A stretch of 64,000 nucleotides of DNA from Dugong dugon. Taxonomy: Eukaryota; Chordata; Mammalia; Sirenia; Dugongidae. The translations under genes were made by a program, and so were the position numbers. The notes below the pieces were generated by a model that worked only from the letters and a program-made list of their open reading frames with translations, was not told the origin of the DNA and searched no databases. The stretch lies in contig CM057468.1 in NCBI GenBank assembly GCA_030035585.1, positions 53,254,145 to 53,318,144 on the forward strand. The letters are read 5' to 3'. Shown piece by piece: positions 22,225-33,229 of this stretch. Positions within the stretch are counted from its first letter, which is position 1; every line of letters begins with the position of its first letter.

Positions 22225-23660
22225 TCCATTCATCCATCCATTTAACAAATAATTTTTGACTCTTAACATGTTTTATGCTTGTCTTAGGCTAGGTTCTCTA
22301 GAGAAGCAAAACCAGTGAAGCATACATATATATATGGAGAGAGAGAGAGATTTATATCAAGGAAATGGCTCACATGGTTGTAGAGGCTGGAAAGTCCCAA
22401 ATCTGTGGGTCAGGTGTCAGGCTGGAGGCTTCTCCTGACTCACGTGGCTGCAGGGGCTGATGAACCTAAAATTGGCAGGTCAGACAGCAGATTGCTGGCT
22501 CACAGGCTGCAGAGGCTAACGAATCCCAAGATCGACAGGCAGTGCTCAAGCCCCAAGAACCAGAAGTCAGACAATGACAAGCCAGATGCAGGATTCAGAG
22601 TGAGCAAAAGCCAGTGAGCTTTGCCAGGACATCCATATATATTGGATTCAGGACACACCCCCAAGGAAATTCCTCTTACAATTGATTGGCTGATCACATC
22701 AGATCATATCATATGGAGATGATTATATTATATCACAAAATGGAGAGTAACGACATCATTACATAACTGCCAAACTACATCATTACATAAATGCCAAACC
22801 ACTGAGACTCATGGCCCAGCCAAGTTGACACACAACCTTAACTATCACAGTGCTCATGCAAGAAATACAGAGGAGAGAAAGATGCAATCTATGCCTTTGA
22901 GAAACATCAATCTCATAGAAAAGATAGACAAGACATTTGGCAATTAAAACCAGATTTGATTAGTTTAATAGCGAATTAAGGGGTACAGAGGAGAGGCTCA
23001 TTACTGGGGAGAGAGGTCAGGGGGCACATATACAGAAGGAAGTGAGCATGCACTGAGTCCTAATGGCTGACTGGAGTTAGCCAGGGGACCCAGTGAGGAA
23101 AGGGGCTACAGACAGTGGAAGCAAAACAAGCAAAGTTGTGAAACGGCCTGATGTGCTTGGGGAAGTGTTATCATGCTGTATGGCTGGAGTGCAGTATGTA
23201 CGTGTTTAGATATGTTGTTGAAAATGTTGATGAGGGGTAAAAGGTGAATGCCAGGCTAAAGAGTTTGGACTTTATCCTGATGGCAATGGGGAGTCATTGG
23301 AGGATTTCCTCCAGTGAGTGAGATAGTCAGATAAACAGTTTGAAAAGATCACCCTGGCAGATATGTGAAGGATAGAAAGAGGGAGTGGAAGTAGCATTGG
23401 ATAATAACATAGGGGCCAAAGCAGTGGACATAGAAAGGAGAAGACAAATCAGAGAGTTGTGTAAAAGGCAAAGTAGGTGTGGCTCAATGTCCAAGTGTAT
23501 ATAGAAGATGCAGAAGAAAGAAGAATCTAGAATGACCCCTGGCTTTCTAGTGTGGGTCTTGGGTGGGTTGTAGTGTCGGTCACCAAAGTGCAGAATGCAA
23601 TAAGAGGTGCAGATTTGGGAGGAAAATTAAAAACAGGTGGAATTTGAGGAGCCTGCGCAT
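22225..23660 (-). mobile_element. L2 LINE fragment, split by a solo LTR
   Basis: The 3' end of L2 starts at 22225 (cattcatccatccatttaac) and continues after the LTR from 22850 with agaaatacagaggagagaaa. Body words typical for L2 read in reverse follow to about 23660, such as tttggactttatcctgatg, gggagtcattggagg and aaaagatcaccctggcag. All frames are broken. Confidence 0.72.
22280..22849 (-). mobile_element. Solo LTR of the ERV-L family
   Basis: Read on the - strand it begins tgtgatagttaaggttgtg and ends agcctaagaca, the same ends as the LTR at 16686-17166, with the shared caacttggctgggccatg and tgatataaat words. Flanks atgct (22275-22279) and gtgct (22850-22854) differ at one base and fit the 5-bp target duplication of ERV-L. 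No internal sequence is present, so it is a solo LTR left by LTR-LTR recombination. Confidence 0.85.
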
Positions 23661-24584
23661 CACCCACTGGAACTGTGCCATGCATAGTTGGTCTAGGGTC
23701 AAGAGGAGAACCCCCAACTTTTATGGTGCATCTACTCTGTGCGACTGCCCACGAATCATTATTATTTTCATATATCACCATTTTAGCTATCACATGCTGG
23801 GAAGGGATGTTTTCCCCCTTTGCATGCTGTGTTTCTTCTTTTATCAATGCCCTTCAATAAAAGTTCTCTTACTTAGCCTCCTTAATTCAACAGAGTCAAG
23901 CAAAACTCTCCATTCCCTCTTGCATGAACACTGAACTCAGGGAACACTCCCAGGTAGAAGATTTCTCTCGAGTATGGCCTCACACATCCTCTCCCACCAG
24001 TGAGAGTTAGGTATATTTGTTCCTAAACCTGTTTATACCAACTGTAGTTGCTATTGTAATTACATAATTTAATTAAATATTATATAGAGCAATGAAATAT
24101 GGGTATAGAAAATAAAGAATTGTAATTTCTATGAAAACAGTCTTGATCCTTTGAGAAGACTTAAGAATGATGAGTTCACTAGGAAAATTTCTGTCAAATT
24201 AGTGTGGATGGGACAAGTGTGTAGGGGAAGTAATCATAGTCTGGAAGTTCTCAACTGTTCAGATTGCTTCGTCTGTGTATTAATTTCTCACTACACTTTG
24301 AGGAAAGCAAGCTGGAAACTGCATGAAACATTGTGGGTATGGTTAATGCGAGAAAGATGTTGAGGAATTCTAATCAGAGGATTCATTTTCAAAGATGATA
24401 ACGTGGCCCTCCATTAAAAAATTAAATTGGCAAACAATATATGTTTATTTATTTTACGTAACAATAAAATATTTAAGGTATGTATGAATCTTTTTTGTTT
24501 TCCTGTTTTAACAAACTTTTTGATTAAGTAACTAATATTTGTCCTGATCCCTTTGATAAGAGAGTCTCTCTCCTTACTGCTGCT
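23661..24584. other. Single-copy DNA, no gene seen
   Basis: Short overlapping frames on both strands at 23527-23934 have no recognisable protein and are taken as chance. No clear repeat is seen. Confidence 0.45.
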
Positions 24585-24786
24585 GTTGTGGTTAGTTGCT
24601 GTGGAGTCCATTCTGACTCATGGTGACCCCATGTGTGCCGAGCAGAACTGTTCCATAGGGTTTTCAAGGCTGTGACTTTTCCGAAGCAGAACACCAGGCC
24701 TGTCTCCTGAGGCACCTCTGGGTGGGTTCAAACTGCCAACCTTTTGTCTGGTAGGCAAGCACTTAACTGTTTGCACCACCCAGGGA
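24585..24786 (-). mobile_element. AfroSINE, second subtype
   Basis: The copy contains ctgactcatggtgacccc, gttccatagggttttcaagg, ggcacctctgggtgggttc and gtttgcacca at the head. It follows a gctgctgttgtggttagt stretch, a remnant of the tail repeat. Confidence 0.85.
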
Positions 24787-25447
24787 GAACTTAAGAGAGT
24801 TTCTACTGTATATGAAATATGTATCAGATGTTGTCTGATAGCTTGAGCTTTTACAGAAACAAAGTGGCCACCAAGAACCTAACCCTAAAAGTCCCACAAA
24901 GCACTGGAAACAGGATCCTCTGATTGTAGCTCTGCCTTTAATTGTGAGCTTGGGCTTAAACATATAGATATAGCTCACAGAAAGATCACAAGCTGGTGGT
25001 TCATGGATCAAATATTATATTACTCTGTAGGATTGATTTTTTTTATTTTAAAAACTGGAAAATTTCATACAAGAATCCAGATTTCTGGCTTTTGTCATGA
25101 CATCACTAGGGCTGACAAGAATCAGCTAGAGTTGTGCCATACTTGCCCATTTTTGCAGAGAACAAGCTCTTTCCCAGCCAGGTCCCCCAACACAACATGT
25201 TTTCTGTAGGCATTTTAGTTAATAACACTCTGGTTTTGGATGGTAACGATGCTAAATCAGTCGCTGAAAAAAAATTCTAGCCCAAACTTAAAATTCAGTC
25301 AGTTATTTTCTTTCACTGCTTTCAATTCACTTATATCAACAATTAGCCTCTGTCTCCATCTAGCTATTTATCAATTTCTATCTTTTCTAATCTATATCTA
25401 TTATTAATTGCTATCTATATTCATCTATTTAGCTTGCTACCTTGCTA
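24787..25447. other. Single-copy DNA with a degenerate tat/cta-rich run
   Basis: A degenerate (ctat)n-like run covers about 25350-25445. No gene is seen in the rest. Confidence 0.45.
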
Positions 25448-25628
25448 CCTAAAAAAAAAAGCCAAACCTTTTGCCATCGAGTCAATTCCAACTCATGACG
25501 ACCCCATGTGTTACAGAGTAGAACTGGGCTCCTTAGAGTTTTCTTGGCTGTAATCTTACAGAATCAGATCACTAGGCTATTCTTTCAGTTAGTAGCCAAG
25601 AGCAAACCATTTGTACCACCCAAGGACT
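25448..25628 (-). mobile_element. AfroSINE, second subtype
   Basis: The copy starts with an A run (aaaaaaaaaagcc), then caaaccttttgccatcgag and actcatgacgacccc, and ends with the head ttcagttagtagccaag and tgtaccacccaagg. Confidence 0.8.
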
Positions 25629-25717
25629 TCTATTGCGACCTACCTGCTCTTTTTCCCTCTTTATTTGTATTATAGTTTTATTCTCTTCATATGGTTTGAG
25701 AGGGTAGTGCTCTATAC

Positions 25718-26686
25718 CAGGGGTCAGCAAATTTTTTTCTATAAAGGGTCAGATAACAAATATTTCTGGCTTTGTGCATCATACAGTCTCTATCCAACTA
25801 CTCAATTCTGCTGTAGCAGAAACTGAGAAACATGAAAGCAGCCATGTTGTTGTTAAGTGCTTTTGACTCAGTTCTGGCTCATAGCGACCCTATGTACAAC
25901 AGAACGAAATGCTGTCTAGTCTTGTGCCGTCCTTACAATCATTGCTATGTTTGAGCCTATTGTTACAGCCTCTGTGTTAATCCTTCTCATTGAGGGTCTT
26001 CTTCTTTTTTGCTAACCCTCTACTTTACCAAGCATGATATCCTTCCCCAGGGACTGGTCCCTCCTGATAACATGTCCAAAGTACTTGAGACAAAGTCTTG
26101 CCATCCTCACTCCTAAGGAGCATTCTGGCTGTACTTCTTCCAAGACTTGTTGTTCATTCTTCTGGCAGTCCATGGTATACTCAGTATTCTTCACCAACAC
26201 CATAATTCAAATGCATCAACTCGTCTTCAATCTTCCTTATTCATTGTCTAGTTTTCTCATGCATATAAGGTGATTGACATCTTTGCTTTTAACACTTTAA
26301 AGGATTCATTTGCAGCAGATTTGCCCAATGCAATATCTTGTTTGATTTCTTGATTGCTGCTTCCATGGATATTGATTGTGGATCCAAATAAAATGATATC
26401 CTTGAGAACTTCAATATTTTCTTCGTTGATCATAATGTTGCTTATTGGTCCAGTTGTGAGAATTTTTGTTTTCTTTATGTTGAGGTATAATCCATACTGA
26501 AGTCTGTAACATTTGCTCTTTATCAGTACGTACTTCAAGTCCTCTTCACTTTTATCAAGCAAGGTTGTGTCATCTGCATAGACAATATGTAAATGAATGA
26601 GCATGATAGTATTGCAATAAAACTTTATTTACAAAAACAGGCAGATGGCTGGATTTGGCTAGCATCCTACATTTTGCTGACTCCTG
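25718..26686. mobile_element. Second non-autonomous hAT element, split by RTE
   Basis: The element has caggggtcagcaaa at 25718 and tgctgactcctg ending at 26686, with the inner words ataaagggtcagataac and tttatttacaaaaacaggc. It is the same family as 7892-10384. It is broken between gccat (25841-25845) and agacaa (26580 on) by an RTE fragment. Flanks ctctatac and ttttagac agree at five of eight bases. Confidence 0.83.
25846..26579 (-). mobile_element. RTE LINE fragment (RTE-C) with intact YADD
   Basis: This 5'-truncated RTE copy starts at its 3' end with gttgttaagtgc and runs to the catalytic block. The - strand piece 26604-26257 opens with VYADDTTLLDKSEEDLK, so the RT active-site motif is intact at about 26569-26580, exactly at the truncation point. 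The following TGPISNIMIN and GSTINIHGSSNQEIKQ match RTE-A (8829-8533). A second piece at 26203-26012 holds the C-terminal part. It is broken between the two. Confidence 0.86.
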
Positions 26687-26841
26687 TTTTAGACTATTTC
26701 TTGATTTATTTTGAAACTTTATTTTTAGATTAATTTCTATCTGATCTTGCTTATGAAATTGGTCTCTCCCTATCAGGTTATAAAAAAAATTAAAAATTAT
26801 TTTTCAGTTGCAAGGATACCTTAGCATGTGTCAAAAACTAA
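26687..26841. other. Single-copy DNA, no feature seen
   Basis: The short gap between two repeats shows nothing recognisable. Confidence 0.4.
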
Positions 26842-27220
26842 AAACCTAACCAGTTACTGTCAGGGCAACTCCAACTCATGGGGACCCCATATGTTTCAGG
26901 GTAGAACTGCTGCACAGGTTTCCCCTCGCCCCTTCCAATAATATTTTTTGTGTGTTTTTGGTGAAGGTTTACATAGCAGTTTAGGTTCTCATTCAACAAT
27001 TTCTACACAAGTTGTTCAGTGACATTGGTTACATTTTTCACAATGTGTGAACTTTCTCATTATTCCCATTCTGGTTATTCCATTTCCATAGGGTTTTCAA
27101 TGGCTGATTTTTTGGAGGTAGATCTCCCGACCTCTCTTCCAAGGCACCTCTGGGTAGATTCGAATCTCCAATCTTTTGGTTGGTAGCCAAGTGTCTAACT
27201 TTTTGCATCATCCAGGGGCA
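26842..27220 (-). mobile_element. AfroSINE, second subtype, split by an L1 end
   Basis: The first part (to about 26930) has aactcatggggacccc and ggtagaactgctgcac. The second part, from about 27088, starts ccatagggttttcaatgg and runs to ttggttggtagccaagtg. The junctions fall inside the word that is normally gctccatagggttttc. Confidence 0.75.
26931..27087 (-). mobile_element. Short L1 3' end inside a SINE
   Basis: About 155 bp resembling the reversed 3' end of an L1 (gtgaaggtttacatagcag, then ttgttcagtgacattggtta) lies between the two halves of the SINE. A similar module is found at 50619-50730 and at the start of the L1 at 33242. Confidence 0.6.
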
Positions 27221-27955
27221 ATGAGTATTAATCAGCCTTGGAGAGGAGTGAAAAAGGCCAAGAAGTGGGGTTGCTCATTAGTCTAATTCTAACACTTCCA
27301 TTCAAGGAAGCAGCAATATAAGGTCCTGAAGGATGCAGGGCTGTTTGAAATGAACCTGAAGGTCACATCCCAGTCATTGATATCCAGATACTTAACAGCA
27401 CTGCCTGGTGCTGACCACAGTCAGTTTAACAGGGAATGCTCCTGTCCTCTAACGGCTTCATCTTTAAATCAGTGACGTTGGTACATTGAAAATGAAAACT
27501 GGTCAACAAATCAGCTGTACAGAGTAACAAAACAAATCTTAGCTTAGTGCTCCAGAACAAGATCTTTCAATCTGGTGGGACTGCATGGCTGGGAGAAAGA
27601 ATTGTCTCATTTCCAAGAAACCCAGACAGAGTGCTTCACAAGTGAGGAGACGTCCCAGGAGATGCTTGGATGATGAGTTTAGAGTACATTTCAACACTCT
27701 CAACAAGGAGGAGAGGCAAGGGAACCCCTTGCATTCCACAGCTGAGAGGCAGTTTCCTTCTCAATGAACAGCCCCACCTCCTGACACGGTGGAGGCCTCT
27801 GCAGAGAACAGGCAACACCCCCGTGCCTCCTCCTCTGCTTGTTTACATTCTACCCACACAACCTTCAGGGAGCTGCATAAACAGTGTCACGGCAACATTT
27901 GCTGTTGCTTGCGTGGAGAGGAAGTGTTGACAGGAGCTACCTAGCTGTGAAAGTA
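27221..27955. other. Single-copy DNA, no gene seen
   Basis: Overlapping short frames on both strands at about 27539-27930 give no recognisable protein. No clear repeat is seen. The base composition is more balanced than in the flanks. Confidence 0.45.
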
Positions 27956-28290
27956 AACACGATGCTGACAGCAGTGAGCGCTGGCAGGTTAGCAGGTACT
28001 GCTGCTCACCACCAGCTGATGTTTAACCTTGACATGGATAGCAATTAAACAGAACTACAGAAACCAGGGCCTCCCCAGGAGCCAATTAATAATTTGGTGG
28101 GGGAGGTGTTATATGCAAATTTCCCCACAAACCACTTCAGAGTGACACTTCCATCCTCCACCCAGTGGACTGATCTGAGAAATCATTTGTAACAAAGCCC
28201 TGTGGTGCGGGTGTGAACAAATGGTAATTAGGCAAAGTAAATGAGTGTTGCATGTACATCAATTAATTTCTGGTCATAGGATACACAGCG
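27956..28290. promoter_or_regulatory. Repeat-free block with homeobox/POU-type words (possible enhancer)
   Basis: No transposon is visible here. The block packs several words that homeodomain and POU factors bind: caattaa, ccaattaataatttgg, the octamer atgcaaat at about 28114, ggtaattagg and tcaattaatttc. The sequence also has little sign of simple repeats. That such clusters mark conserved enhancers is general knowledge; the function here is inference. Confidence 0.3.
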
Positions 28291-29904
28291 ATTGGAACCA
28301 CCTTTGTGGTACATGGAAGGATCCATCCTGACAGCAGTATTTACCCAAGTCTCCTACCTCCCTTCCCTTCTGCACCCACCCCCATCAACACCTTTGTCTT
28401 CCCTTCACTTGCTTGAGTCATTTCACCCCAGTCTATTTACTTTTTACGTCTATGTATCAATACACACACTCCACGCAGTCTTCCGACTTTTAAAAGCAAA
28501 AAACAAAAACAAACAAACAAAAAAAACCGCAGAAAAAAAAACTTAGCTGGCTGAAAATGATGTTTGTAAAATGCATGTATCTAGCATATATTACTCCTTC
28601 TGGGCACAACAGTGATAACATCCATTTCCTCTCCCACTGAGGCAAAGAAAATAAAATCAGGCTTTTGTAAAAGAATAGTAGGCACGAGTTGTGGACTTCC
28701 CCACAGGGTAAATTGTTTAGGGAAGGCACATGATTCAACAGAATTGTCCCAAGTTATATCACCCTACTGCGGATTTATGTGGAACTGAGTCATCCCACAA
28801 GAACAAAGCCTCACAGGAAATATAGTTAAATAATCGTCCTGTTGGCTCTTGCTGCTTACACAGACTGTGAGGCATTAACCCCGCTCAAGGCTGTAGTTGT
28901 GCCACTGTAGAGCTGTCTAAACTTGCACGCTAAAATTTTATGGAAGAAGAACAAAATAATCTCTTTTCCTGTATACGGCCCGGGCAGGAAAAGAATGAAT
29001 AAAAGCAAAGTGTAGGCCTCCATTATAATTTAGCCTTAATGGTTCCTTCATCTTTGACTGAAGGTCCAGGACGCTAAATCTTCATTCATGAAGCATTTAG
29101 TTTTCCACAGAAATTATTATTCAGTTTTCCTCTGGTAAAACTGACCATTAAAGACTTGAAGGTTTTCTAAGCAAGAGGGAGCAACAGTGAGCTGTTGGGC
29201 TCTCAAGGGCAAGTTGGTGTTTTCCTGGTACGTCAGAACTCACTGAGGAGAGTCTAAAGCTCTCAAGAAGCAGCCAGGTGGTGGGGCTGGATGTAGGACA
29301 GGAACCCAGAGCAGAACACATCAGCAGTAGGAATCAGACCTCTGCTTTTCCTCTCCTGTTCTAAGTGGTTTGAGGCAGAGAGTTGTATGGACCCTGAGCA
29401 AAAGGACACAAGGATTTCATCTTTAGCACTCACGGCTGAACCAATGCTCTGCCCCAAATCAAAGCCCCCAGTTCAGCAAAATGCTCAGGTTCAATTTAGT
29501 TTTCTATAACTAAGCAGTTCATATATAAATTGAAGTCTTTCTTTTTCTGCACGTCTATAATGTCCGCCATCTGTGTCACTCACTTTGTTCCATCAGTCTC
29601 TGTTAGTCACTGTTGTCTCTGGGCAACCATAAGCTCTGCAAAAGCAGAGGTCAGGTTTTCTTCTCTCTTTTTCTACCACTTCCTGAACTTCATAGAATCT
29701 AGTGCTGAGCTGAGAATAACAGCATGGGTGCTCCAAAAACACTCTTCCGATTGAATATAGCTAAGAAAGTAAAATCTTTAAGAATTTAAGGAGTCAAGAA
29801 ACTAGAGTTACATTCAGGGAGACTTGGGATAAAGCTCATGCTCATGGGTGCAACCCATGTGGCTTCTGCTAGGGTAACAATTGCTACCAACCTCATTGGA
29901 GTCC
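28291..29904. other. Single-copy DNA, repeat-poor, no gene seen
   Basis: There is an A-rich run with caaacaaac at about 28490-28540. The rest, including a balanced stretch at about 28830-29160, has no recognisable gene or repeat. Short frames at 28292-28546 and 29530-29754 are open by chance as far as I can see. Confidence 0.45.
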
Positions 29905-30075
29905 CTGGGCGGTACAAACAGTTACCATACTCGGCTGCTAACTGAAAGTTTGGAGGCTAGAATCTACCCAGAGGTGCCTCAGAAGCAAGGTCTGGTGATA
30001 GATGTCTGAAAACTCCACTGTTGAAAACCCCATGGTTTCACTGTGACACACATGGGGTCACCATGAGTTTTTTGC
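29905..30075 (+). mobile_element. AfroSINE, second subtype
   Basis: The copy starts ggagtccctgggcggtac and shows the head (ctcggctgctaactgaaag), the body ccagaggtgcctcagaag and the tail acacatggggtcaccatgag. Confidence 0.82.
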
Positions 30076-31181
30076 ATTTGGCACTAACGTTCTGGCCTTA
30101 AGTGAGAGGGGAGGAGTGTGATTTTTCACTATTAAGTTTTATAAACTGACATCAATCTCAAATCAGTCATCCTAATGCTACTCCATTAGAGGCAGAGAGC
30201 TTTGGGTTCTGCGGGTTTAGTCTCTTAAGCACTTCTGAGCACACAGAGCGAAGCAGTGTGTGTTTACTCTATGCCATGCAAAGAAGTGTTGATTTTATGT
30301 GAAGGCAATGGGAAGCCACTAAAAGAGAGGAGAAAAGTAGTAAAATACTAATATTGATTTTAGAAGACGAAGGCAGCATAGAATCCATGGTCAAGTGTAG
30401 CTCTCAGAGACAGCAAGAGCTTTCATTTTAATAACAATGCTGGTAACACCATACCTAGCAATTTTAGACCCAGGACAAATAGCACTACATGTGCTTTTAA
30501 ATCAATAGAACGGCAGGTCAGGAAGAAGAGACAGAGGAGGAGGGCCCCAGGCTGGCAGCTACCAGCTCTTGACCTTGGGTCTTTAGCTGCCAGTGAACAG
30601 TCCTGGGGTCAGGGGAGAACTCTTGACAAGAGTGCAGTGGAGAGCAGGGGAATGCTGTAGAAGACACTGAGGAGGTGACAGCCCGGTCCCCATGAGTGCC
30701 CTGTCCTGGGAAGCTCTGACACACAGTAGCAGGTCCCATGCTCAGCCTGTGCTGTGCCCTCTGGTCACAGCTGACCAATGTAAGGTGGTCACCTGACCAC
30801 AGCTGAGCCTGGAATGTGAGCATCATCTAAGACACTTGGATCTGAAGTATCTGAAGCTGAACCTCATTAATTGTCAGGGTGTCAGAGAGCAAGTCCATGA
30901 ACTCCATCCTTCAGCTGAGGACCCAGAGTCCTGGGAGAAGGGGTCCCTGACCCCCAGGATTGTTTGTTCCGCTCTTCTGTGGATACTGTGAGCTTTCCTA
31001 GTACCCTTTTCATAGACCTCCACCTTTATGAGGGGCAGTGGGGGAGATGCAGTTAATTTCAGCTGCTTTCAAAAAGACAAACCAAAACAAAAAAATTAGT
31101 ACAGAGGATTAACATGTTGCAAACTCTTTAATCATTGTTTTAAATTGTGGCCCCATCTAAATCCAGTGCCGTGTTTCCTAA
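30076..31181. other. Single-copy DNA with a possible L2 scrap
   Basis: A short L2-like bit (gattttatgtgaaggcaatg, gggaagccac) lies at about 30280-30385. A GC-richer part follows at 30500-30960 with a 102-codon - strand frame (30826-30518) that has no recognisable protein and is probably chance. Confidence 0.45.
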
Positions 31182-31548
31182 TGAGCCTTTGTTGCTGAGA
31201 GGGGCTGGTAGTTCAGTGGTGGAATTCTCTTCTCCCATGCAGGAGACCTGGTTAGATTTCCAACTAATAGACCTCATGCACAGCCACCACCTTTCTGTCA
31301 GTGGAGACTCTAGTGTTTCTATGATGCTGAACAGGTTTCAGTGGAGCCTCCAGACTAAGAAGGACTAGGAAGAAAGGCCTGGTGATCTACTTCCAAAAAC
31401 TAGCCAGTGAAAACCCTATGGAGTACAACAGTCCGATCTGCAGCCCATCATGGGGATGGCACAGGACCGGGCAGCGCTTCGTTCAGTTGTGTATGGGTTT
31501 GCCATGAGTTGGGAGCATACTCGATGGCAGCTCACAACAACAATAGCT
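31182..31548 (+). mobile_element. tRNA-Gly-headed SINE with RTE-type tail
   Basis: The head (gtggtggaattctcttctcc, agttcagtgg) resembles tRNA-Gly, including the A box region, and is followed by the body accaatttctgtcagtgg-type words, tgatgctgaacaggtttcag and agactaagaaggactagg. The tail (gggatggcacaggaccggg, then ttgccatgagttggg) ends in the cagctcacaacaacaa repeat typical of elements copied by RTE. A second copy at 41805-42098 has a clearer head. Confidence 0.8.
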
Positions 31549-32319
31549 GGGAGGGACCAAGCCATATGCAACACCAGCCCCTCAGGGCAGCCCCTGCACC
31601 TTGACAAGCCCCATCTCAGGGTATGGTAGACCAGAACCCCCACGTGAGGGGCAGGAGGTGGGAGGCAGGAGGCACCCTTCTTTGTTCTCTTCTTTCGTAG
31701 ACATTGGGGTCCCCAGTACCCCAGAAAAGGCTGTGGTCACAGAGCCAATGCCGTTTGCTGAGGTAGAACCAATGCAGCTGTCAGCACGACAGCCTGACTC
31801 ACTGCTTCTGGTTTCCATCTTCAACACTTTTCACTAAAAACTCTCAGGAAGTGTCAAGTCGCTTTTCTGGACAATTTCTCTGTTACTGATACTTGGGCAT
31901 CAAGAGAAGAAAGACACAGGACAGAATAGAAAAAAAGAGGAGAAAATCTGAGATGAATTCCTAACTAGATGAGCTTTTCCCTGTTACATGTGACCTTAAT
32001 ACTCACGATAAAATTCCAAGTCAGGGAAAAGCCAGGGCAATTGGGATACCCCAGCCTCTCAGTGAGTCATTTGTCAGAATTGTGTAGAATTACATTCAAA
32101 ATCTGAATTTCAGATGGATTCTTGTTTAATATGTATTTCTATGATACGTAGGACCTAATTAAAATTCTTAATGTTAGTTAATGTATCTTAACATACATTT
32201 CTATAATGTGTGGGACTACTTAATTTAGCATAATTATCAAGACGAACCACATCTAACATTACAAGAAAATTGCAACCTGTCATAAAACATATTATAGGAG
32301 AACACTCACCCTGTGAGAT
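31549..32319. other. Single-copy DNA, no gene seen
   Basis: Short overlapping frames at 31582-31837 have no recognisable product. No repeat is identified. Confidence 0.45.
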
Positions 32320-32660
32320 GCCCTGGTAGAAAAGCCAAATAATGCAAATAAATCATCACTCCCCAATTCAATGCTGCTTTGGTGATTTGATTAATTATTG
32401 TGAAGTGAAACAGCTAACAAAGAAGGATAAATAAAAATAACTTCTTGCATCCAAAAAAGGGTGTAAATTTTAACTCCAATGCATGACAGCAAATGTAAGC
32501 AAGAATTATAAACAATGGAGATGGCTGAATGAATTAATACGCATCGGCCTTTGTCACTAGAAATAGGCCCCTGTATTGTACTGGTACATTGTGGTTCCAC
32601 TCAACTGCAAATTTAGCTTTTCTTTTCTACTTCTCCTGGGAATTCAGAAACTGTGTTCTT
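32320..32660. promoter_or_regulatory. Repeat-free AT-rich block with homeobox/SOX-type words (possible enhancer)
   Basis: The block contains aataatgcaaataaatca (octamer-like), tttgattaattattgtg, aacaatgg (SOX-type), gaatgaattaatacg and a second gcaaat word, without any recognisable transposon. This is a composition seen in conserved developmental enhancers. Function is inferred only. Confidence 0.3.
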
Positions 32661-33154
32661 ATTAACAACGAGGAAACACCATGGCAAAGAGGAGCCTGGA
32701 AATGTGTAGCGTGTCCCTGTGTGTTTTTGCCCTTTTTCCCAGGCCATACTATTTTTTAAAAGTGCCCCCCTCCTCAGTTTCTCTTAGTTTCTTAATACGA
32801 ACTAACTCTGCATACGTCTCTCTCTGATCTGTCTTGTTCATTGAAAGTCAAACCCCAAGCCTGAAAGCTATTCTGAACATTTTACCTTTCAAGCCCCCAA
32901 CTCCAGGGAGCTTCTAAGCATGTACTTTATGGAGCTCAAGGCTGGCGCCAAGCACTAGCACAAACCCAGAACCTATTAGGCATCTAATAGATACCTGGGG
33001 AGTGGAAGACCACCTCAATACATGTCTGTCTGCACATAGCCTTCCTTGGCTTCCTCTTTTTTTAACACTATGCCTTCAATCCCAACCCTTCGAAGTCATG
33101 TGTCCCCACATTATTCAGTAAAGCCAGAAGTGGAGTAGGGGAATGGCATGTTAT

Positions 33155-33157
<3 letters not shown>
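32661..33157. other. Single-copy DNA, no feature seen
   Basis: No gene or repeat is recognisable in this stretch before the microsatellite. Confidence 0.45.

Positions 33158-33222
<65 letters not shown>
33158..33222. repeat. Compound (CA)n(GA)n microsatellite
   Basis: An uninterrupted CA run at about 33159-33193 passes directly into a GA run to about 33222. Its length and purity predict length variation between individuals. Confidence 0.95.
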
Positions 33223-33226
<4 letters not shown>

Positions 33227-33229
33227 TCG

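Noticed and set aside
23527-23934. Overlapping frames as a gene
   Set aside because: Both strands are open and the left part is L2 sequence.
30518-30826. A 102-codon - strand frame as a coding exon
   Set aside because: No conserved motif is visible; a GC-richer patch lowers stop frequency and explains it.
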